38,144 nucleotides of DNA from an uncultured Rhodobiaceae bacterium. GTDB lineage: Bacteria; Pseudomonadota; Alphaproteobacteria; RS24. The position numbers were made by a program, and so were the translations under genes. Under the pieces are notes generated by a model. That model saw nothing but the letters and a program-made list of their open reading frames with translations. It was not told the origin of the DNA and ran no database searches. Location: the NCBI GenBank assembly GCA_913051715.1, contig CAJXCG010000006.1, positions 1 through 38,144 of the forward strand, written 5' to 3'. The stretch's first letter is position 1, and each line of letters starts with the position of its first letter. This document shows positions 17,723 to 26,924 of the stretch, piece by piece.

Positions 17723-19087
17723 TTAAATAATCATGCTCAGACCCAAAACCGTGAGCGTCGCAATCACAGGAATGACGAGGGTAATGATGCCGACATCTTT
17801 ATAAGCCTGTTTATGGGTAAGCTGGGTTATTGTCAGCATGGCAATCACCGCGCCGCAATGCGGCAGAGTGTCGAAACCGCCGCTGGCCATCGCCACAATT
17901 CGGTGCAGTTCTGCCACGGGTATCCCCATGGCGATATAGCTGTCGGCCATGGTCGCCATGAAAATTTGCAACCCGCCCGAAGCTGAGCCGGTGATCGCCG
18001 AAACAACGGAAATGGATGCAAAGGCCGAAAGTTTGGGCGGCAGGCCGGAGTTGAGCATGGCCGACGAAAAGTCCTGAAAGCCGACGGTCTGCACCACAAT
18101 GCCACCAAACCCGATCACCGCCGCCGTATTCAAAAGCGGCATGATGGCGTCATTCGTGCCCTCGCCGAAAACCTGCAAGCCCCGCCCCCGCAGATTGGTG
18201 AACAATCCATAGGCAAACAGGCTGCCCAGAATAAGCGCAAGGCTCGGCCAGAAAATTGGTTGCTTGGATGCGAAAACAATTACGTCGGCAAGCATGCCGG
18301 TTTCGGGCGCGAGCCCAAAACTTTGCAGCAGGCGCGGCAATAAAATCGTCGTGAGCACCAGCACCAGTGGCAGCATCGCCAAGCGCCAATGCGGCATGTC
18401 GGGCGTGGCGATAATATTCTCGACTTTGTCGAGCGGGCCCGGCTCAAAGCCTTCGCCGGCTTTTTGCGCCTTCAAGCGCTCGCGCTCCAAATAGACCATG
18501 CCCAGCACAAACATAATGGCGCCGCCGACGAGACCAAGCACGGGCGCGGCAAACAGGTCGGTGCCCAGCGCGACCGAGGGAATGACGTTTTGGATTGACG
18601 GCGTGCCGGGCAAAGCGGTCAGGGTAAAGGTGCCCGCGCCCAAGGCCAGCGCAGCGCAGAACAGGCGTTTTGGAATATCAGCTTCCTTCAGGAGGCTGAG
18701 ACCCAGCGGATACATGGCAAAAATAACCACGAACACAACCACGCCGCCATAGGTCAACGCGGCGCAAGCCAGCACGGTGATAACCAAAGCACGATGCGCG
18801 CCGAGGCGGTCGACCAAAGCCAGTGCAATCGAGGTCGCCGCTTTGCTTTCGCCCATGACGCGGCCGAAAATCGCGCCCGCAATAAACAGCAAAAAGAACC
18901 TGCCGGCAAAACTAAACGTGCCCAGCGGCCCGCTGGCATAATGCGTCGACAACGCTTCTTGAACCGGCAGCCCGTTGCTCAACGCGACAATCAAACCACA
19001 CAGCAAAGACGCAAACAGAATATTGACGCCGCGCAGAGCAAGAAAAATGAGCAGGGCCAAACCTGCCAACAAACCCAGATGTGCCAT
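17723..19087 (-). CDS. GntP-like / citrate-transporter-like permease
   Basis: 454-aa polytopic protein; FAGRFFLLFIAGAIFGRVMGESKAATSIA, TALPGTPSIQNVIP, ITGSASGGLQIFMATM. Confidence 0.78.
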   Translation of the reverse strand: MAHLGLLAGLALLIFLALRGVNILFASLLCGLIVALSNGLPVQEALSTHYASGPLGTFSFAGRFFLLFIAGAIFGRVMGESKAATSIALALVDRLGAHRALVITVLACAALTYGGVVVFVVIFAMYPLGLSLLKEADIPKRLFCAALALGAGTFTLTALPGTPSIQNVIPSVALGTDLFAAPVLGLVGGAIMFVLGMVYLERERLKAQKAGEGFEPGPLDKVENIIATPDMPHWRLAMLPLVLVLTTILLPRLLQSFGLAPETGMLADVIVFASKQPIFWPSLALILGSLFAYGLFTNLRGRGLQVFGEGTNDAIMPLLNTAAVIGFGGIVVQTVGFQDFSSAMLNSGLPPKLSAFASISVVSAITGSASGGLQIFMATMADSYIAMGIPVAELHRIVAMASGGFDTLPHCGAVIAMLTITQLTHKQAYKDVGIITLVIPVIATLTVLGLSMII

Positions 19088-19286
19088 AAATTCCTCCCAA
19101 GACGATAAGCCAGTTTAGGGGCGGCCGGGCTATTTGCAAACGCCTGATTGGTACAAAACCAGGAGGCAACCCAGCATGCCAGCATTGACACGCATGACCC
19201 GGCAACCATAACCTCGGTGAAACAAAACGGTGCATCGAACCGTCTGTTTTTGAAAACCCATGGGGCAATCTGCGCGCCCGCAGACT

Positions 19287-19340
19287 GACACCGCAGACCA
19301 TAGAGACACCGCAGACTATAGAGACAATAGAAAATATAGA
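19287..19340. repeat. 18-bp tandem repeat, 2 near-identical copies plus a degenerate third, upstream of the Fe-ADH gene
   Basis: GACACCGCAGACCATAGA / GACACCGCAGACTATAGA / GACAATAGAAAATATAGA. Confidence 0.8.
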
Positions 19341-19356
19341 GAAAATTGAGGCAAAC

Positions 19357-20484
19357 ATGGCAACGTTAAATTATCTGACCACCACCCATTTCGATTATGG
19401 CGCGGTCTCGAAACTGTCATCCGAATTGACCAAGGCGAGCATCTCGAAACTGTTCATCGCCACGGATACGGGCGTGCGGGCGGCCGGACTTGTCGATAAG
19501 GTAACCGGCGCGCTCAACGCGGATTTTGCCATTTCAATTTTCGACGAAACACCCGGCAATCCAACCGAAGCGGCGGTAACAAAAGCGTTTGAGCAATATA
19601 CAAGCGATGGCTGCGATGGCGTCCTTGCCATTGGCGGCGGCTCGTCTATGGATCTGGGTAAGGCGGTGGCCTTGCTGGCGGGCAGCGGTGGCCCGATGGC
19701 GCAATATGATCCGCTGGCCGGTGGCGGGCAGCTGGTCAAAGGCGTTGCGCCGCTGATTGCCGTGCCGACCACGGCGGGCACCGGCAGCGAGGTGTCGGTC
19801 GGCTTTGTCATCATTATGAATGATGGGCGCAAGCTGACTTTCGCAAGCCCGCTATTTATTCCCAAGGCCGCCATTTGCGACCCCGAGCTGACCATGGGAT
19901 TGCCCAGTATGATGACGGCGGCAACCGGCATGGATGCGATCACGCATTGCATTGAGGCGTTTCTGGCACCCGCCAGCAACCCGCCGGCCGAGGGGGTTGC
20001 GCTGGACGGGTTGTGGCGCGGCTGGCGGCACATTCAAGCGGCTGTGAAAGACGGCACAGACCGCGAGGCGCGCTGGCAAATGATGATGTGTTCGACCGAA
20101 GGTGCGCTGGCTTTTGTAAAAGGCTTGGGCGCTGTGCATGCCATGAGCCATGCCGCCGGACGCATCGAGCGGTTAAACCTCCATCACGGCACGCTAAATG
20201 CTGTTTTCCTGCCTGCCGTCTTGCGCTTCAATGCGCCCGAATGCGGAGATAAATATGAGCGTCTCTTGCAAGCCATGGGGCTGGCACCGGGGGCCGACAT
20301 TGCAGAGGCGATCACTGCCATGAACGCCGATATCGGCCTGCCATCGGGCCTCGCCGCCATGGGTGTCGAAGAAGACGACATTCCTGAACTGATCGCTTAT
20401 GCCCAAAAAGACCTTGCCGCGCTGAGCAATCCGCGCAGGGCGAGCGCCGATGATTTCGAGATGATGGTTAGGCAATCGCTTTAA
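19357..20484 (+). CDS. Iron-containing alcohol dehydrogenase family protein (maleylacetate reductase possible)
   Basis: GGGSSMDLGKAVALL, PTTAGTGSEVS, metal ligands in GMDAITHCIEAF, GAVHAMSHAAG, LHHGTLNAV. Confidence 0.93.
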   Translation: MATLNYLTTTHFDYGAVSKLSSELTKASISKLFIATDTGVRAAGLVDKVTGALNADFAISIFDETPGNPTEAAVTKAFEQYTSDGCDGVLAIGGGSSMDLGKAVALLAGSGGPMAQYDPLAGGGQLVKGVAPLIAVPTTAGTGSEVSVGFVIIMNDGRKLTFASPLFIPKAAICDPELTMGLPSMMTAATGMDAITHCIEAFLAPASNPPAEGVALDGLWRGWRHIQAAVKDGTDREARWQMMMCSTEGALAFVKGLGAVHAMSHAAGRIERLNLHHGTLNAVFLPAVLRFNAPECGDKYERLLQAMGLAPGADIAEAITAMNADIGLPSGLAAMGVEEDDIPELIAYAQKDLAALSNPRRASADDFEMMVRQSL

Positions 20485-20615
20485 CTCAATCAACGTTACT
20501 CCAGCCTCAGATACTGGGCTCGCTGAAAACCCATGGTCTTCTGGCTTTGAACAAAAAATGGAAAGCAAATTAGTCTTATTGTTTATTCACAAGATAAATA
20601 TATGAGGTTGTGTGT

Positions 20616-21437
20616 ATGAGGGTTACTGTTTACGGAGCAGATCATTCGCCTTGGGTACAAGCTGTTTTGCTGGGCCTGCGCGAAAAGGGAATCGAATATA
20701 AAGAACAATTCCTGCCACCGCTCGCCGTCTTCAGAAAATGGGGTGTATTGATGCCTGCCGTGTCGATTGACGGTAAGCCGTGGCAGATTGACAGTATTAA
20801 AATCCTAGAGAATTTCGACTTTGATCCGATATCGGACCAAGAATTGCGGCTTGTTCAAAACGCGTGGCAAAGTGTATTGCAACGCCCCCGTAATCCGTTC
20901 CGCTTTTTTGCTGGCTTTGCCAGGATCCAAAACCCTGAACCCCATAATTTCAAGCGGTATGCAGGTTATTTGGGTTTCAGCTTTATCTGCTTTTACATGT
21001 TCGTGTTGATTAATTTCATCAAGATTGTAATTAGACCTAAATCACCAGATGATTTTGCCGATCAGTTTTTATATTGGGAGCAGGCGGCGGCAGACTCCAA
21101 CGGACCTTTTCTCGACGGCGCAAGCCCCGGCACCCGTGACATACTGCTCTTCGGTATCGTGCAATGCCACGCGTCGATACCTGTGGCGGCGCTCCACACG
21201 CTACGTGATGATGCGCGCCTTGACGGCTTGCGCCAGTGGATTGGTAATATGCAAGTGCGGTTTAAAGATTATCCGCATCTTTATTCCGGCGCTTATTTCG
21301 AGCCGGTACTGTCCCGGCCTGAAACGGCAAATTTGGTCCAGCGCCTGATTTTTTACATCGGCCTTTCGACAATGTTCGCTCTGCTCCCTCTGACACTAGT
21401 GCTCGTATTTGTTCTGATGAAACAGGTGCCCCGTTAA
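20616..21437 (+). CDS. GST-like protein with predicted transmembrane segments
   Basis: MRVTVYGADHSPWVQAVLLGLREKGIEYKEQ...PAVSIDGKPWQIDSIKILENF; hydrophobic FSFICFYMFVLINFIKIVI and C-terminal LSTMFALLPLTLVLVFVLM. Confidence 0.72.
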   Translation: MRVTVYGADHSPWVQAVLLGLREKGIEYKEQFLPPLAVFRKWGVLMPAVSIDGKPWQIDSIKILENFDFDPISDQELRLVQNAWQSVLQRPRNPFRFFAGFARIQNPEPHNFKRYAGYLGFSFICFYMFVLINFIKIVIRPKSPDDFADQFLYWEQAAADSNGPFLDGASPGTRDILLFGIVQCHASIPVAALHTLRDDARLDGLRQWIGNMQVRFKDYPHLYSGAYFEPVLSRPETANLVQRLIFYIGLSTMFALLPLTLVLVFVLMKQVPR

Positions 21438-21518
21438 GGAATGACATGCGCGACATAAAAAATGACATTAATTATGCCAATTGTTGACTTTCAGACTATC
21501 GGCCTTAAGCTATAGTCC

Positions 21519-22463
21519 ATGAAATTCCGTACGACACCCGACAAGTGCTTTGAAAATCTGCCCGATTACGATTTCGCGCCGCATTATGTGACGCTGGATG
21601 ACGATGCGGGCGGCACGCTCGACATGCATTATATCGAAGCCGGGCCGAAAAATGGCCCGCCCGTGGTGTTGATCCACGGCAATCCGACCTGGTGTTTCAT
21701 GTGGCGCAAAATTATGCCGCGACTGGCCGAGGCGGGCTTTCGCGCCATCGCCCTTGATCTTATCGGCATGGGACGCTCGCAAAAGCCGACGCGGATGAAA
21801 GATTATACCATTGCGCGGCATGAAAAATGGGTGCGCGAAGCCGTGTTCGACAAGCTCCAACTCAACGGCGTGCATTTTGTTTTGCACGATTGGGGCGGCA
21901 TTATCGGCCTGCGCGCCGTGGCCGCGCATCAGGACTGCACGGCCAGCGTCACTTTTTCCAATACCGGCCTGCCGGTGCGCGATCCGAACCAGCCGATTAC
22001 CCAAATGGCGATGCCGGGCAAGGGCGCCGCATTCTTGCGGAAATTTCAGCTATATGTGCGTTTCAACCCGTTTTGGCGACATTGGAACATGTTGGCCGCA
22101 ATATGCACGAGCAAATTGCCAAAGGAAGTTGTCGCCGGTTATGCCGCGCCCTATCCCAATTTTCGTTATCTGACGGGCAACCGACAGTTCACCCAAATGC
22201 TGCCGACGCGCTTCGACAATCCGATGCTGGTCGATAATTTCCGCGCCCGCGAAAAGCTCGCTGATTTTGACAAGCCGTTTTTGTGCCTGTTTTCCGACAA
22301 AGATATTGTGGCACCCAAGGGTCATGAAAGCGTCCGCCCCTTTATTGCCGGTGCCGGCCAACGCGAACCGGTAATTATGAAGGGCGGCAGTCATTTTCTG
22401 CTGGAGGATGTTCCGCAGGAATATGGCGATGCACTGCTCGAGTTCTTGCATGAGATCAGTTAG
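21519..22463 (+). CDS. Alpha/beta hydrolase, haloalkane dehalogenase-like
   Basis: HGNPTWCFMWRKI, LDLIGMGRSQKP, VLHDWGGIIGLRAVA (Asp nucleophile followed by Trp), FSDKDIVAPKG, GGSHFLLEDVP. Confidence 0.82.
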   Translation: MKFRTTPDKCFENLPDYDFAPHYVTLDDDAGGTLDMHYIEAGPKNGPPVVLIHGNPTWCFMWRKIMPRLAEAGFRAIALDLIGMGRSQKPTRMKDYTIARHEKWVREAVFDKLQLNGVHFVLHDWGGIIGLRAVAAHQDCTASVTFSNTGLPVRDPNQPITQMAMPGKGAAFLRKFQLYVRFNPFWRHWNMLAAICTSKLPKEVVAGYAAPYPNFRYLTGNRQFTQMLPTRFDNPMLVDNFRAREKLADFDKPFLCLFSDKDIVAPKGHESVRPFIAGAGQREPVIMKGGSHFLLEDVPQEYGDALLEFLHEIS

Positions 22464-22466
22464 ATT

Positions 22467-23612
22467 TCAGCGCCAAATCTCACGATGATTTTCACGTTCG
22501 ACCCGGCGCGTGCACCGCGTCGTCATCAGTGCCGACAGGCCGGTTTGCGTCAACAGCGCATCCACCGCATCGCGTGCGGGCGCGTCCAGCGCGTCATAAG
22601 CGTCCTGAATACGTTGCAACATGAAAATGCGATAGGGCATGACCATTGCCGTCACCGTGTGACCGCGCCAGTCAAACTGGCACATGCCAATGCCACGCCC
22701 CAGGCTTTCGCCGCCGACAACTTCGTTCGGCTCCGGTTTGTTTTCGGCAAGCCAATTATTTGAGAACGCCACCATCGCCTCAATTTCGGGCAAATAATCC
22801 GATGCGACACGCGCCAACAAAACCTTCAGCGTTTCGGGAATGGCATCGTCAGCCAGCAGGCTCTCATCACGGCCGATAAATTCAACCATGTCGGCGGATG
22901 GATTACGCATGCGCTCGGTCCAGCGCAACAGCATTTGCGCTTTTTCCTGCATCAGGCGGAGCGGATGCGGATCGCGCCCCAAATGCGCGTAAAGCGCGGC
23001 AAACAAACCATAATCACCAATCGTCGGCGCGCCGCCCAATAAATAGGGGTGGGCCGCGAAATGCGCGTCGAACGCAGCCATAGTTTCATAATAAGCGGCT
23101 TCGATTGCCAGCGCGGTTTCGGCTGTAACACCAAACGCAACCGCAGCTTTGCGCATGCGGCCGGCAGCGTGCAAGGCCATGTCGCGGCGTTCTGCCGGCG
23201 GCACTTGCGGCAGGGCAAACAGCCCGAATTGCTGCAAAATAAAATCGAGATTATCATCGTCAAAATTCCAGCGATAATGCATGGCCGGGCGCAAAAGCCC
23301 CTCGCCGCCGAATAATTCCATAATGAGCGCGGTGATGAGCTGGCGCGGCGTTTTGGGATAGGCCGGCAGACGCGCCATGTTGCGCGCCTCAAACCAGTCG
23401 ATAATGTCCGTGCCATCCTGCACAATCTCGCCTTGCGGTGTTACCATAACAGGAATAATCCAGCGCCCGATTTGGGGCCGAATATCGGCGTCATATTCCG
23501 GGCTGGCCGGGGAAATATCGTCAAAGTCAATATGCTGCTTGATGAGGTAGGCGCGCGCCTTGCCCGAGTAAAGCGATACGCTCCATGTGTAAAGTTTGAA
23601 CCTGTCTGTCAT
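22467..23612 (-). CDS. Glutathione S-transferase family protein (381 aa)
   Basis: N-terminal thioredoxin-like KLYTWSVSLYSGKARAYLIKQHIDFDDI...IIPVMVTPQGEIVQDGTDIIDWFEAR. Confidence 0.8.
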   Translation of the reverse strand: MTDRFKLYTWSVSLYSGKARAYLIKQHIDFDDISPASPEYDADIRPQIGRWIIPVMVTPQGEIVQDGTDIIDWFEARNMARLPAYPKTPRQLITALIMELFGGEGLLRPAMHYRWNFDDDNLDFILQQFGLFALPQVPPAERRDMALHAAGRMRKAAVAFGVTAETALAIEAAYYETMAAFDAHFAAHPYLLGGAPTIGDYGLFAALYAHLGRDPHPLRLMQEKAQMLLRWTERMRNPSADMVEFIGRDESLLADDAIPETLKVLLARVASDYLPEIEAMVAFSNNWLAENKPEPNEVVGGESLGRGIGMCQFDWRGHTVTAMVMPYRIFMLQRIQDAYDALDAPARDAVDALLTQTGLSALMTTRCTRRVERENHREIWR

Positions 23613-23652
23613 TGGTTTTCCTGCCCGCCAGATAAAAGAGAGGGACTATAAT

Positions 23653-23671
23653 TTGACATTTAACATGTCAA
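23653..23671. promoter_or_regulatory. Inverted repeat TTGACAT-N5-ATGTCAA between divergent GST and sulfatase genes; candidate TetR operator
   Basis: TTGACAT ttaac ATGTCAA; shares TTGACA/TGTCAA half-sites with the 9139-9181 palindrome. Confidence 0.6.
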
Positions 23672-23729
23672 TTTATTAACCTAATCCGGCTTACATGCGA
23701 AGATATAATGTCAGACAGGCGGGGCAAAA

Positions 23730-25388
23730 ATGCACAAACGTACAAAAATCCTAGGCGCCACCGTGCTTGTTCTCGCAGGCGCGCTGAGTGTGGCTTATGT
23801 CAATCGTGCCAGCCTCATCATCGCTGCCGTCGGTTTTGCCCAACGTGTTAGTTTTCCGATCGGGCCGAACCAGCCGGTAAATTGGGAGGATGGCGGCGCG
23901 TGGGAGGGCGCCGGCAAGCGACCACCAAATATTGTCGTTATTTTGACCGACGATATGGGGTTCAATGATGTCAGCATGCATGGCGGCGGGCTCATCGCGA
24001 CACCGCATATTGATGCGCTGGCGGACGAAGGTGTTTTATTTACCAATGGCTATGCCGGCAGTGCGGTGTGCGCGCCATCGCGGGCCATGTTGTTGACCGG
24101 GCGGTATTCGACGCGTTTCGGCTTCGAGTTCACTCCGGCGCCGGACGCGTTCGCGCCGATCTTGCAACAGCTTTCAAAAGACGATCCCATGCCGCGCAAG
24201 CTTCGCTTTATCGAACAGCACGAAGCAGCCACGGGCCATGATTTGCCGTTCATGTCGCGCGGCCTGCCTTCCGAGGAGATTACGCTGGCCGAGGAATTAC
24301 GCCGTGGCGGCTACCGCACGCTGCATATCGGTAAATGGCATCTGGGCCGCGACCCGCTTTTGCTGCCGCAAGCGCAAGGCTTCGATGAAAGCCTGCTCAT
24401 GGCAAGTGGGCTTTATCTGCCCGTCGATTCGCCCAATGTCGTCAACGCCCGCAACACGTTCGCAGTTATGGACAAGGTGCAATGGGAGGTGCTGACCTAT
24501 GCCGCCAGTTTCAATAATGGCGACCGTTTCGAGCCCGATGGCTATTTGACCGATTATTATACCGACGAAGCGGTCAAAGCGATTGCCGCTAATAAAGACC
24601 GGCCATTTTTCCTGTATTTGTCGCATTGGGGCATCCATACGCCGCTGCAGGCCAGCAAGAATGATTTTGAAGCCGTCGGCGATAATTTTCCCAATCACCG
24701 AACCCGCGTCTATGCCGCCATGATACGCGCCGTCGACCGGAGTGTCGGGCGCGTCGTGCAAGCGTTGAAAGATAGCGGCATTGACGACAACACGCTGATC
24801 ATTTTCACCAGCGATAATGGCGGTGCCAATTACATCGGCATGCCCGATATCAACAAACCCTATCGCGGCTGGAAACTGAGCTTCTTTGAGGGCGGCACCC
24901 ACGTGCCCTTCGTTATGCGTTGGCCGAGGCAGCTGGAAGGCGGCACGCGCTTTTTACACCCGGTCTCGCATTTGGACATCATGCCCACGGCGCTGGGCGC
25001 GGCATCGCTAACCCCCGAGGCCAAGGTGATTGACGGGGTAAATCTGCTGCCCTATTTGCGCGGCCAAAAAACCGGGCGCCCGCACGACACGCTGATTTGG
25101 CGCGAGGGCGATTATCAGGCCATTATGTCAAATGGCTGGAAAATGCAAATCAGCGCGCGACCGGAAAAAATCCGTCTGTTTCACCTTGCCGACGATCCTC
25201 TCGAGCAAAACGAACTGAGCGGTACGCGCGGCGACAAGGTGGCTGAATTAACCGCTTTGCTGGACGCGCATAACGACCAGCAAGCCGATCCGATGTGGCC
25301 CACGGGGGTCGAGATTCCGATCTGGATCGACAAGTCGCTGGCGGATAATCCGACACTCGAAGACGATTATGTTTACTGGCCGAACTAG
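23730..25388 (+). CDS. Sulfatase (arylsulfatase family), exported or membrane-anchored
   Basis: N-terminal hydrophobic segment; NIVVILTDDMGFNDVSMHGGG; CAPSRAMLLTGR (C-x-P-x-R); GKWHLGRD; TSDNGG. Confidence 0.95.
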   Translation: MHKRTKILGATVLVLAGALSVAYVNRASLIIAAVGFAQRVSFPIGPNQPVNWEDGGAWEGAGKRPPNIVVILTDDMGFNDVSMHGGGLIATPHIDALADEGVLFTNGYAGSAVCAPSRAMLLTGRYSTRFGFEFTPAPDAFAPILQQLSKDDPMPRKLRFIEQHEAATGHDLPFMSRGLPSEEITLAEELRRGGYRTLHIGKWHLGRDPLLLPQAQGFDESLLMASGLYLPVDSPNVVNARNTFAVMDKVQWEVLTYAASFNNGDRFEPDGYLTDYYTDEAVKAIAANKDRPFFLYLSHWGIHTPLQASKNDFEAVGDNFPNHRTRVYAAMIRAVDRSVGRVVQALKDSGIDDNTLIIFTSDNGGANYIGMPDINKPYRGWKLSFFEGGTHVPFVMRWPRQLEGGTRFLHPVSHLDIMPTALGAASLTPEAKVIDGVNLLPYLRGQKTGRPHDTLIWREGDYQAIMSNGWKMQISARPEKIRLFHLADDPLEQNELSGTRGDKVAELTALLDAHNDQQADPMWPTGVEIPIWIDKSLADNPTLEDDYVYWPN

Positions 25389-25392
25389 GCGG

Positions 25393-25992
25393 ATGGCAAT
25401 GGACAAGCAAGCCCGCATCGAAAGCATTGACGGTCGCCGCGAACGCAGCGCGCGCAGTCGCGCCGCGATTATTACGGCAACGCTGACGCTGCTCGATAAT
25501 GGCAATCTGTCACCAACCGCAAAGCAGATTTCCGTGGAAGCCGGCGTGGGCCTGCGGTCATTTTTTCGCCACTTCGAAGACATGGACGCGCTGCTGGAGG
25601 CGGTCGACCAGCAGATGCGCCAGCATTACGAACAGATGTTTTTGCTGCCCAAACCCGATGGCGATGTGGAAACCCGCTTGGTTGATTATATCGAGGTTTT
25701 GTCAAACGCCTTTGAGCGCTTGCGGCGACCTATGCTGAGTGCAAAATTGCAAATGTGGCAATCCAAGGCGATACAAAAAAACTGGGCGCGCAATCAACGC
25801 AAGCTACGCGCGCATTTAGAAAGCTGGGTGCCCGAATTACATGCCCTGCCGGACGCTGCGCGCGAGGCGGCACATGCGGCAGCCTCTTTTGACACATGGC
25901 ACCGCCTACGCCACGACCAAAATCTCAGCATCTCCAATGCGCGCGAAGCGATGTTGGAGTTACTGCTGGGTGTACTCGACAACCGGGCCTGA
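25393..25992 (+). CDS. TetR family transcriptional regulator
   Basis: RSRAAIITATLTLLDNGNLSPTAKQISVEAGVGLRSFFRHFEDMDALLEAV HTH; ATG at 25393 preferred. Confidence 0.85.
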   Translation: MAMDKQARIESIDGRRERSARSRAAIITATLTLLDNGNLSPTAKQISVEAGVGLRSFFRHFEDMDALLEAVDQQMRQHYEQMFLLPKPDGDVETRLVDYIEVLSNAFERLRRPMLSAKLQMWQSKAIQKNWARNQRKLRAHLESWVPELHALPDAAREAAHAAASFDTWHRLRHDQNLSISNAREAMLELLLGVLDNRA

Positions 25993-26009
25993 CACATGGA
26001 GAAAGCTCA

Positions 26010-26795
26010 ATGGAACCTATCACGATAAGCATCAAGAATAACGTTGCGACGATCTCCAATAATGACGCGCCGTATCATCGCATGACGCTGGAATATATGG
26101 ACGCGCTGGAAAGCGCCCTGCCCGGGCTGGGTGCCGATAATAATGTGCGCGCGCTGGTTTTTACCGCATCGAGCGATGAAAATTTTTCCGTCGGCATGAA
26201 CCTCAAACAGCTCGGCGAAGGGGTCGAGAAAAAAGGCTCGTTCGATGCCGTGCTGGATCAGCGCTTGCGGGTTTTGGACATGATCGAAAATCTGGGCAAA
26301 CCTTCCATCGCCACGCTTTATGGCTATTGCCTGGGCGGAGGCCTTGAATTGCCATTGGCGTGCCATTTCAGGATTGCGGCAACGCAAGGCGCCAAAATCG
26401 GTCTGCCGGAAATGGATTTGGGCACCGTGCCGGCCTGGGGCGGGTCTGCCCGTCTGCCGCGCGTTGTCGGGGGTGGCGTTGCCATGGATATGATTTTGCG
26501 CGGGCGCATGATCGATGGGGCCGAGGCCTTGAGAAACGGTCTGGTGATTGAAACATGCCCGCTGGCGAGCCTTAAACAGCGCGCTCAAGAACTTGGCGAA
26601 GAGCTGGCCCAACAGCCGCGCCTCGCGGTGAAAGGCATGTTGGATACGCTGGTCGGGTTTGAGACCAAGAGCTTGCAGCAATCTATCGAAGACGAACGTG
26701 CAGCGGTGCATCTGACGCGCGACACGGCCGACGCCCAGGAGGGCATCGCGGCGTTTTTGGAAAAACGCGCGCCGAAATTTAACCGCGACGCCTGA
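26010..26795 (+). CDS. Enoyl-CoA hydratase/isomerase (crotonase) family protein
   Basis: FSVGMNLKQL, GYCLGGGLELPLACHFRIAA; ATG 26010 preceded by GGAGAAAG. Confidence 0.88.
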   Translation: MEPITISIKNNVATISNNDAPYHRMTLEYMDALESALPGLGADNNVRALVFTASSDENFSVGMNLKQLGEGVEKKGSFDAVLDQRLRVLDMIENLGKPSIATLYGYCLGGGLELPLACHFRIAATQGAKIGLPEMDLGTVPAWGGSARLPRVVGGGVAMDMILRGRMIDGAEALRNGLVIETCPLASLKQRAQELGEELAQQPRLAVKGMLDTLVGFETKSLQQSIEDERAAVHLTRDTADAQEGIAAFLEKRAPKFNRDA

Positions 26796-26848
26796 TTGAA
26801 ACTTAAAACCGACATGAATTTTGCCGACCCCGCGCGGGTTTGCGGCGG

Positions 26849-26876
26849 CAAATCCATTTGCACAAATCCATTTGCA
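26849..26876. repeat. Perfect 14-bp tandem duplication in the amidohydrolase leader
   Basis: CAAATCCATTTGCA twice in direct succession. Confidence 0.9.
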
Positions 26877-26924
26877 TTGGCTAACGGGCTCGGTTTAACG
26901 TTTAATGAAATTGGGGGTAGAGAC

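Noticed and set aside
25896-26009. Upstream extension of the crotonase ORF
   Set aside because: This 38-codon extension overlaps the end of the TetR gene in another frame; ATG 26010 has a good ribosome-binding site.
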